From Thermoplasmatales archaeon (lineage in GTDB: Archaea; Thermoplasmatota; E2; DHVEG-1): a stretch of DNA of 9,680 nucleotides. This document shows, in pieces, positions 1 through 4,858 of the stretch. Each line of letters opens with the position of its first letter. Within the stretch, counting starts at the first letter, position 1. The stretch spans positions 1 through 9,680 of the forward strand of contig JAGMDE010000080.1 in NCBI GenBank assembly GCA_023128855.1, given 5' to 3'. Under the pieces are notes generated by a model, which was given only the letters and a program-made list of their open reading frames with translations, did not search any database and was not told the DNA's origin. A program made the position numbers and the translations under genes.

Positions 1-810
1 TCCAGAGCTAAATATAGGCTCCCAACACTTGAAGGTTCAGTAAATGAACTTGAGCAAGAACTCAAACTTTACAATGTTGAAATTACTGAAACAAAACTAC
101 CAAATGTTGAATCCCTAAAAGACTCAATAAAAGTAGTCGAAGAATCAATGAGAGAACTAGAGCCAGTAAATATGCGTGCACTAGAAGAATATGAGCACCA
201 ATCGGATAGAAAAAGCAAGCTTGATGAAGATGTTAAACATCTTAAAGACCAGAAGAAAAACCTAACAAAACTTGTAAAAGAAGTCACAGAAAAGAAAAAA
301 GAAAAATTCTTCGAAGTTTTTGATGCAATAAATAGAAACTTCAAAGATGTTTATGCACAGCTTTCAGAAAGTGGAGAAGCAGAGCTTCAACTTGAAGATG
401 AAGAAAACGTGTTTGAAAGTGGACTTACAATAAAAGCAAGACCCCGAGGTAAAAAAGTACTACTACTTTCAGCATTATCTGGTGGAGAGAAAAGCATTGC
501 ATCGCTCGCGTTTATCTTTGCATTCCAAACTTATGATCCAAGTCCGTTTTATGTGCTAGATGAGATAGATATGTTTTTAGATGGAGTAAATGCAGAAATA
601 GTATCTCGAATGGTAAAACGTAATGCTGAAGACTCTCAATTTATCGTAGTAACTCTTAGAAAAGTTGCATTGAAAGAGGCAAATCATGTTTATGGTGTAA
701 CAATGAGAGAGACTGGTATTTCTGACATGATCGGAAATATTGATCCCTCAACAGTTGGGCCTAAAGGAGAATTTAGTGAAGAAGGAGGAAAGATGATTGG
801 AACAGCTTAA
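1..810 (+). CDS. smc: Chromosome segregation protein SMC, C-terminal part (5' end cut by window)
   Basis: This is the C-terminal coiled coil and ATPase-head half of SMC, the DNA-looping ATPase that works with ScpA and ScpB in chromosome organisation. The frame is open from the first base, so the N-terminal Walker A head, first coil and hinge lie outside the window. Numbering from base 1, a charged coiled coil fills about residues 1-120. The ABC signature LSGGEKS is at 159-165. Walker B (FYVLDEID) is at 183-190, with D187 binding Mg and E188 as the expected catalytic glutamate. The D-loop follows, then an H-loop-type stretch QFIVVTLRK. Threonine-leucine in place of the bacterial threonine-histidine is, from memory, usual in archaeal SMCs. 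All head motifs look intact. The stop overlaps the start of scpA by 14 bases, which indicates an operon. Confidence 0.96.
   Translation, partial: SRAKYRLPTLEGSVNELEQELKLYNVEITETKLPNVESLKDSIKVVEESMRELEPVNMRALEEYEHQSDRKSKLDEDVKHLKDQKKNLTKLVKEVTEKKKEKFFEVFDAINRNFKDVYAQLSESGEAELQLEDEENVFESGLTIKARPRGKKVLLLSALSGGEKSIASLAFIFAFQTYDPSPFYVLDEIDMFLDGVNAEIVSRMVKRNAEDSQFIVVTLRKVALKEANHVYGVTMRETGISDMIGNIDPSTVGPKGEFSEEGGKMIGTA
784..788 (+). promoter_or_regulatory. Ribosome binding site fixing the scpA TTG start
   Basis: GGAGG lies inside the end of smc, 8 bases before the TTG at 797. An in-frame TGA sits directly before that TTG (794-796), so the scpA frame cannot begin further upstream. The nearby ATG at 793 is in the smc frame. 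Confidence 0.8.
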
Positions 811-1669
811 GGTTGACAACGAAGTTATAAACCATTTACTTTTTCATAAATCGTTAATCGATGAAAAGGACGATGCAACTAAAATTAACCATTATGTAAG
901 TATGCTACAAAAAGCAGATGACGGCGAGCATATTTCAATTGAAAATCCTTTTGATCGATCAATTGCAATAGCCTTTGAACTTGTGATACAGCAACATCTG
1001 GATCCCTGGGATATTGATCTAGTTAATTTTTCAACGATGTATCTGAAAAGGGCAAAAGAAGAAAAAATAGATCTGATAACTGCGGGTAGAATTATTTACA
1101 TGGCTTGGAAAGTATTGAAATTACAGAGCGATAATCTTGTTGTATCAATGGAAACACAAGAAGAAACCTATGAACCATTTGGTTGGGGTGATATACCAAC
1201 AGAAATGTGGCTTTCAAAGGATGATGCCTATTCATATACAAATCTTGTAATGAATATGCCAAAATCACCTCTTGATGAACCAATTCGAAGGGATTCTAAA
1301 AGAAAAGTCACTTTGATGGAGCTTTTAGAAGCTTTTGATAAAGCTAGGATTGAATCAGAAGAACATCAGCTTTTGGAACAACAGAGAAAAGAAGAAAGAG
1401 AGAGACTTGCAAATCTTGCACGAAAACGAATGAAAGGAACTGCTCATGAAGATCATCTAGAAGAAGATGTTGAAGCAATTTGGAAAAGGATTAAACAATT
1501 CCCAAAGAAAACCATGACATTGAAAGAAATCTGTGAGAAAAAAGGAAGAGAGGAATTAATAAAGGTTCTAATGTCAGTATTATTTCTTGCATATGATAAC
1601 AAGGTGCTTGTTCATCAGAAGAAATTTCCTTATGGAAAGATATATATTAAAAATGTAGGATATAGTTAA
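797..1669 (+). CDS. scpA: Segregation and condensation protein A (kleisin subunit ScpA)
   Basis: ScpA is the kleisin that bridges the two SMC heads and carries ScpB. At 290 residues it has normal family length. The N-terminal part shows the recognisable ScpA stretch NPFDRSIAIAFELV (50-63), followed by DPWDIDLVNFSTMYL (69-83) and an AGRIIYMAWKVLKL helix (96-109) that corresponds to the SMC-neck binding region. A charged helical linker rich in Glu, Arg and Lys occupies about 175-215. A C-terminal winged-helix region (about 222-290) should contact the other SMC head. The start is TTG: a stop codon directly precedes it and a GGAGG site sits 8 bases upstream. The gene overlaps smc by 14 bases and its stop is 18 bases before the preferred scpB start. 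The three are probably cotranscribed, and scpA translationally coupled to smc. Confidence 0.94.
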   Translation: MEQLKVDNEVINHLLFHKSLIDEKDDATKINHYVSMLQKADDGEHISIENPFDRSIAIAFELVIQQHLDPWDIDLVNFSTMYLKRAKEEKIDLITAGRIIYMAWKVLKLQSDNLVVSMETQEETYEPFGWGDIPTEMWLSKDDAYSYTNLVMNMPKSPLDEPIRRDSKRKVTLMELLEAFDKARIESEEHQLLEQQRKEERERLANLARKRMKGTAHEDHLEEDVEAIWKRIKQFPKKTMTLKEICEKKGREELIKVLMSVLFLAYDNKVLVHQKKFPYGKIYIKNVGYS

Positions 1670-1675
1670 TTGGTA

Positions 1676-1680
1676 GAGGT
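1676..1680 (+). promoter_or_regulatory. Ribosome binding site supporting the scpB ATG at 1688
   Basis: GAGGT sits 7 bases before ATG 1688, ideal spacing. The longer alternative beginning with TTG at 1670 has only an AGGAT upstream (1657-1661) and would add six residues that are not needed for the fold. Confidence 0.65.
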
Positions 1681-1687
1681 AATTGGT

Positions 1688-2212
1688 ATGGGTATAAAGG
1701 AGCAACGTTTAGTTGAATCCGTATTATTTTCAGCAAGTAAACCAGTTAGCATCAATGAAATAAAAGAATCAACTGGTCTTACGCCAAACAAAATCAAAAA
1801 AACATTAGATGAATTAATTGAAGATTACAATGTAACGAGGAAAGACGGAACATCAATGGAAATAGTGAAAGCTGGTGATAAGTTTGCTATGCAAGTAAAG
1901 AAAAAATTCACAGAACAATCCGTAATGATAGCCAAACCTGAAATAGAAAATAACCTGTTAAAAACCCTTACACTTATTGCTTTTCATCAACCAGTTAAAC
2001 AATCAAATCTTAGAAGAATGATAGGAACAAAAGCCTATGAACAAGTTGATGATCTTGCAGCTTTGAAACTAATACATACAAAAAAACATGGATCTACAGA
2101 GATGCTTACCACAACAAAACTGTTTCCAGAATACTTTGGAATTGATTCAACTGACCCGGAAGAAATAAAAAGTTTTTTAATAAAAAAAGTAGCTGGAAGT
2201 GTTAAAAAATAA
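1688..2212 (+). CDS. scpB: Segregation and condensation protein B (ScpB)
   Basis: ScpB is the double winged-helix partner that dimerises and binds the central part of ScpA in the SMC complex. From ATG 1688 it is 174 residues, close to the usual size. The N-terminus has the family pattern RLVESVLFSASKPVSINEIKE (about 7-27), the first winged helix. After TSMEIVKAGDKFAMQVKKKF comes a second winged helix around KTLTLIAFHQPVKQSNLRRMIG and LAALKLIHTKKHGSTEMLTTTKLFPEYFGI, the typical ScpB C-terminal domain in which strands end on the 'T-T-F-Y/F-F-G' segment. An alternative start at TTG 1670, directly after the scpA stop, would give 180 residues; ATG 1688 has the better ribosome site. It is the last gene of the smc-scpA-scpB operon: a T6 run begins 6 bases after its stop (2219-2224). 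Confidence 0.92.
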   Translation: MGIKEQRLVESVLFSASKPVSINEIKESTGLTPNKIKKTLDELIEDYNVTRKDGTSMEIVKAGDKFAMQVKKKFTEQSVMIAKPEIENNLLKTLTLIAFHQPVKQSNLRRMIGTKAYEQVDDLAALKLIHTKKHGSTEMLTTTKLFPEYFGIDSTDPEEIKSFLIKKVAGSVKK

Positions 2213-2220
2213 AGCTTATT

Positions 2221-2228
2221 TTTTAAAG
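2221..2228 (+). promoter_or_regulatory. Possible TATA box for the M29-like gene; T6 run may also end the smc operon
   Basis: TTTTAAAG is centred about 40 bases before ATG 2264, which would place the transcript start near 2250 with a leader of roughly 14 bases. The preceding T6 (2219-2224) could act as the terminator of the smc-scp transcript. Both readings rest on a short AT-rich spacer and are weak. Confidence 0.35.
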
Positions 2229-2263
2229 TAGCATTAATTACTATTCTTGAGAAGGGAAAAGAA

Positions 2264-3310
2264 ATGAACGAAGAAGAAAAAATTAAGATGTTCAACGTTG
2301 TATTTGCACCTAAATCTGGAGAAAAAGTACTGGTTATATATGATGTTCCTCATGGAAATGTTAAAGATAATGATGGATGGAAAGAACGCAGACAAATGGC
2401 AAATGAATGGTATGAAACATTTAAAAAAATGGGAGCATCCGTAGGATTCTCTGTTGATATCTTTAATTATAAATCCGCTGGGCTTCATAATACTCAACTT
2501 CCAAAAGATGCAACTGATAAAATAAGAGCATATAATTTAGTAATAGTATTTATGGAATTTTCAATATCATCAACACTTATCAAAATAGTTAGAGCAAAAG
2601 ATAACATTACCCGTGCAGCTGGGTTGCATCCTGAAAGACGAATGGAGGACGGAGTCTTTAAGGCAAACTATATAGAAGTAAGAAAATATGCAATTTCAAT
2701 TAAAAAGATGCTTAACAAAGCTATTGGTGCAGAAATCAATTTTTCTACAGGTGATCAATTATTCATTGATTTAAGAAACCGTGATGCCCATTCAGATGAA
2801 GGAGATTGTACAAAAACTGGCCAATATATCAATTTTCCAAGTGGTGAAGGATTTATTGCACCATATGAAGCAATTAATGACGAAATTAATGAATATGGAG
2901 CAAGTAAAACTGAGGGTATATGGCCAGTGAATTACAAAGGCGAGCTTTTAAAATTTATAATTAAAAATAACAAGATAATAAACATAGAAGGCAAAGGTCC
3001 AAAGGCAGATGAAGCAAGAAAATTTTACTCAGAAAATGATACACGTAAAAATGTTGCTGAATTAGGCATTGGGTGCAATCCAAAAGCAATAGTCACAGGA
3101 AATGTTCTAGAGGATGAAAAAGTTGGATTACATATTGCATATGGAACCAGTACACATTTTGGTGGAAAAGTCCAAAGTGACACCCATCTGGACATAGTTT
3201 ACGCAAAGGGATGCCCAGTTGAAGGGACAAGTTTAAAATTAATTTATGAAGATGGATCAAAAATTGAGTTAATAAAAGACTCAAAGCTCAGATACGATTT
3301 ACTAAAATAA
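2264..3310 (+). CDS. M29 aminopeptidase-superfamily (COG2309-like) metalloprotein
   Basis: The 348-residue protein resembles the group of the M29 family (aminopeptidase T-like and related metalloenzymes such as 2,5-dihydroxypyridine dioxygenase). The conserved metal-ligand blocks are visible in order: SGEGFIAPYE with E195, AELGIGCNP with E266, HIAYG with H290, and DTHLDIV with H308 and D310. The early part (about 18-100) fits the usual alpha/beta N-terminal domain, including KVLVIYDVP. In true M29 peptidases a tyrosine sits a few residues after the HIA-G motif; here the corresponding stretch is TSTHFGGK with no tyrosine, a pattern I associate with many uncharacterised archaeal members. It is therefore a likely cytoplasmic metalloenzyme, possibly a peptidase; the substrate cannot be told. 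No signal peptide is seen. It is convergent with the MFS gene, 5 bases away. ATG 2288 (Met9) is an alternative start. Confidence 0.8.
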   Translation: MNEEEKIKMFNVVFAPKSGEKVLVIYDVPHGNVKDNDGWKERRQMANEWYETFKKMGASVGFSVDIFNYKSAGLHNTQLPKDATDKIRAYNLVIVFMEFSISSTLIKIVRAKDNITRAAGLHPERRMEDGVFKANYIEVRKYAISIKKMLNKAIGAEINFSTGDQLFIDLRNRDAHSDEGDCTKTGQYINFPSGEGFIAPYEAINDEINEYGASKTEGIWPVNYKGELLKFIIKNNKIINIEGKGPKADEARKFYSENDTRKNVAELGIGCNPKAIVTGNVLEDEKVGLHIAYGTSTHFGGKVQSDTHLDIVYAKGCPVEGTSLKLIYEDGSKIELIKDSKLRYDLLK

Positions 3311-3315
3311 ATCCT

Positions 3316-4512
3316 CTATTTTTTCTTATTTTTTCCAAATTTTAGTTTAGTAATATATAAAACTATAAACGCGGGTCCAAAAAACCATGCACCATACAAG
3401 AATGTACGAGCAAATCCTAAAATTGAAAACATAGCCCCACTTACAAATTCACCTGAAAATATACCTACATTCCCTAGACTTGTCAATATTGAAAACTGGG
3501 TTGCTCCAACTTTTGGATTTGTTACATCCATTAAAAGAGCACCTAAAGCAGTATATTGTCCACCATGCATGAAGCCTATAATTGTATAAAGAATTGCTAC
3601 TGCTTCCCAACTATTTGCAAAAATAAGCATTAAAGTAAAGAAAGCTCCTCCACCCATTACTGCATATAAAACAACTTTTCTTCCATATTTATCACATATC
3701 GTACCAGCAATCAAGGAACCTATAATTTTTGTTCCCGCCCATAACATAATCAACCAGCCTATTTGGGCTATATCCATATTAAGATTGAATTTCAGATGAA
3801 GTGGGACAACAATTCCTAATAATCCTATATTAATTACAGATAGTGGTGTGAAAAGAGACACAAGCAACGTCGTTTTTTTCTTAAATTCAGAAACAAGAGT
3901 GGATGTTAACTTTTGTCGTTTTTTTACTTTCTTAGCATCTTTTATTAAAACAGGAAATATAATTATCAGAAGAATCACAAGACTTGTTGCTAAAAAAACG
4001 TAATTATAACCATAAAAAAAAGCTATTGAAGTAAGAAGAGGTGCGCCGATAAGCATACCTAAAGCTTGTCCAGCAAACATTACACCATTAATTTTTCCTC
4101 TTTCGTTTTCACGAGAAATTTCAATAGCCCATGCATCTGCTGAAACATCTAGAAATCCTACTCCAACTCCTGCAATAAATAATAAAATTGCAAATAGAAC
4201 TAAAAATTCACTTGGATCAATGAATACCAGAATAAAGAGAGTAACTGAAGATAGTAAACCTCCTAGAATGATAAAACGTCGCCTTCCAAATTTTATGCAA
4301 TAATCCACTATGCCTCCCCAGAAAAATTTTATTGTCATTGGCATCAGAAATATTGCTGATACAATACCTGCTACTGTTAATGGGATACCTTTATCTGCGA
4401 GATAAATTGGTAAGATTAGTGTGAGAATTATATATTTTAATCCTTCAGAGAAGTATAAACTACCAAATAAAAAGTATTTTAAAGAACTGCGTTTTGTAAT
4501 ATCAATGGTAAT
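3316..4512 (-). CDS. MFS transporter, probably starting at a non-canonical ATT
   Basis: A 12-helix major facilitator permease. The first in-frame ATG (4344) gives 342 residues and omits the first transmembrane helix. The frame stays open upstream to a stop at 4548-4546 and encodes good MFS sequence there: a basic start (ITKRSSLKYF), then LKYIILTLILPIYLADKGIPLTVAGIVSAIFLMPM, i.e. TM1, the first loop and TM2. No ATG, GTG or TTG occurs in frame in that stretch. ATT at 4512, 9 bases after AGGGGG, would give 398 residues, the normal MFS length. In that numbering motif A (GGIVDY-GRRR) is at about 66-79 and its second-half copy (GTICDKYGRK) at about 270-279, with a charged central loop around 190-215. 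An ERGKINGVMFAGQALGMLIGAPL segment marks TM5. Substrate unknown. Later ATT codons at 4506 and 4500 are alternatives. Confidence 0.78.
   Translation of the reverse strand: MTIDITKRSSLKYFLFGSLYFSEGLKYIILTLILPIYLADKGIPLTVAGIVSAIFLMPMTIKFFWGGIVDYCIKFGRRRFIILGGLLSSVTLFILVFIDPSEFLVLFAILLFIAGVGVGFLDVSADAWAIEISRENERGKINGVMFAGQALGMLIGAPLLTSIAFFYGYNYVFLATSLVILLIIIFPVLIKDAKKVKKRQKLTSTLVSEFKKKTTLLVSLFTPLSVINIGLLGIVVPLHLKFNLNMDIAQIGWLIMLWAGTKIIGSLIAGTICDKYGRKVVLYAVMGGGAFFTLMLIFANSWEAVAILYTIIGFMHGGQYTALGALLMDVTNPKVGATQFSILTSLGNVGIFSGEFVSGAMFSILGFARTFLYGAWFFGPAFIVLYITKLKFGKNKKK
3319..3334 (+). terminator. T-tract terminator of the M29-like gene
   Basis: Two T6 runs (3319-3324 and 3329-3334) follow the stop by 8 bases, an archaeal T-rich terminator. 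They lie inside the 3' end of the convergent MFS gene, where the same bases encode its lysine-rich cytoplasmic tail. Confidence 0.6.
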
Positions 4513-4521
4513 TGTTTTATT

Positions 4522-4527
4522 CCCCCT
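4522..4527 (-). promoter_or_regulatory. Candidate ribosome binding site for the extended MFS gene
   Basis: AGGGGG on the minus strand, one mismatch from AGGAGG, lies 9 bases before the ATT at 4512 and downstream of the TATA box at 4559-4570. It supports initiation here rather than at ATG 4344. Confidence 0.45.
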
Positions 4528-4558
4528 ATTTTTAATATGGAAAAATTATAATTTAATA

Positions 4559-4570
4559 CTTTAAATAATT
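4559..4570 (-). promoter_or_regulatory. TATA box of the MFS gene
   Basis: Minus strand reads AATTATTTAAAG. With the usual archaeal spacing of about 25 bases, transcription would begin near 4540, leaving a leader of about 28 bases before the proposed ATT start. A start at ATG 4344 would imply a leader of nearly 200 bases. Confidence 0.5.
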
Positions 4571-4585
4571 TGTTGTTTATTTTAC

Positions 4586-4629
4586 GGTAAGAACTGTAAA
4601 GACACCTGGTAAGAGTTGTACAACAACTC
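4586..4629. repeat. Direct repeat pair with palindrome, possible operator for the MFS gene
   Basis: GGTAAGAACTGTA (4586-4598) and GGTAAGAGTTGTA (4608-4620) match at 11 of 13 bases and start 22 bp apart, about two helical turns. The second copy runs into the perfect palindrome GTTGTACAAC (4615-4624), part of a larger inverted repeat GAGTTG/CAACTC (4613-4618 and 4624-4629). The cluster begins about 16 bp upstream of the MFS TATA box, a position that suits a transcription-factor site; no regulator is recognised in the window. Confidence 0.45.
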
Positions 4630-4665
4630 CTTTTAAAGATGACTTACAAAGTATAAATCGTATTA

Positions 4666-4751
4666 GTTGAGCCGGGGAAGGAAAAAAAAATAAATTTTTT
4701 TTTTCATCCTTTCACCTCCTCTCCTTACCACCTCAAGCTTCCCCGCTCAAC
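4666..4751. other. Long GC-rich inverted repeat enclosing an A9/T10 hairpin; candidate structured RNA element
   Basis: The left arm GTTGAGCCGGGGAAG (4666-4680) and right arm CTTCCCCGCTCAAC (4738-4751) pair over 14 bp with a single bulged C, and are much richer in GC than their surroundings. Inside, G-A9-TAAA-T10-C (4681-4705) can form a second hairpin. It is followed by a pyrimidine tract (4706-4735) containing TCACCTCCT, the same nine bases as the universal 3' end of archaeal 16S rRNA. TTTTAAAG at 4631-4638 could serve as a TATA box for a plus-strand RNA starting near 4661. On the minus strand the same region contains AGGAGGTGA and a 14-codon reading frame (4707 to 4663) ending just beyond the repeat arm. 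It could be a small RNA, a cis-regulatory leader, or a short mobile element with terminal inverted repeats; no target-site duplication is seen. I cannot match it to a known RNA family. Confidence 0.45.
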
Positions 4752-4804
4752 ACACCTCTTATCACTTTTCCTAGAAAAATAGCTCCTTATTTAAGGATAA
4801 AAAG

Positions 4805-4813
4805 ATTTAAATA
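4805..4813 (+). promoter_or_regulatory. TATA box of the C25 peptidase gene
   Basis: ATTTAAATA, preceded by the purine-rich AAAAAG expected of a BRE, lies about 50 bases before ATG 4859. Transcription would start near 4835, giving a leader of about 24 bases that contains the strong GGAGGT site at 4847-4852. Confidence 0.6.
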
Positions 4814-4846
4814 AATATTAACACATTAACATTTATTAATTTAGGT

Positions 4847-4852
4847 GGAGGT
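4847..4852 (+). promoter_or_regulatory. Strong ribosome binding site of the C25 peptidase
   Basis: GGAGGT, within the longer GGTGGAGGT, is 6 bases before ATG 4859. It is complementary to ACCTCC in the pyrimidine tract of the upstream inverted repeat. Confidence 0.7.
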
Positions 4853-4858
4853 AAAATA

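Larger units (their letters stand above)
4513..4858. other. Noncoding divergent intergenic region (346 bases)
   Basis: The spacer lies between the divergently transcribed MFS and C25 peptidase genes. It holds, left to right: the MFS ribosome site and TATA box, the repeat/palindrome cluster, the large inverted repeat, then the TATA box and ribosome site of the peptidase. No standard gene-length reading frame is present on either strand, and no tRNA or rRNA is seen. Confidence 0.7.

Noticed and set aside
69..344. Minus-strand serine/phenylalanine-rich reading frame opposite smc
   Set aside because: Composition (S, F runs) is what the complement of a Lys/Glu-rich coiled coil gives; smc is certain.
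643..666. SMC H-loop reads VTLRK instead of the VTHR of bacterial SMCs, suggesting loss of a catalytic residue
   Set aside because: From memory, archaeal SMCs such as that of Pyrococcus carry the same T-L-R pattern, so it is lineage-typical.
4666..4751. Simple intrinsic terminator for the MFS or peptidase gene
   Set aside because: The arms lie upstream of both divergent genes, not after either, and no T-run follows the outer stem on either strand.
4666..4751. tRNA, SRP RNA or RNase P RNA
   Set aside because: No cloverleaf, no T-loop GGTTC-like motif, no SRP S-domain or RNase P core motifs, and too short.
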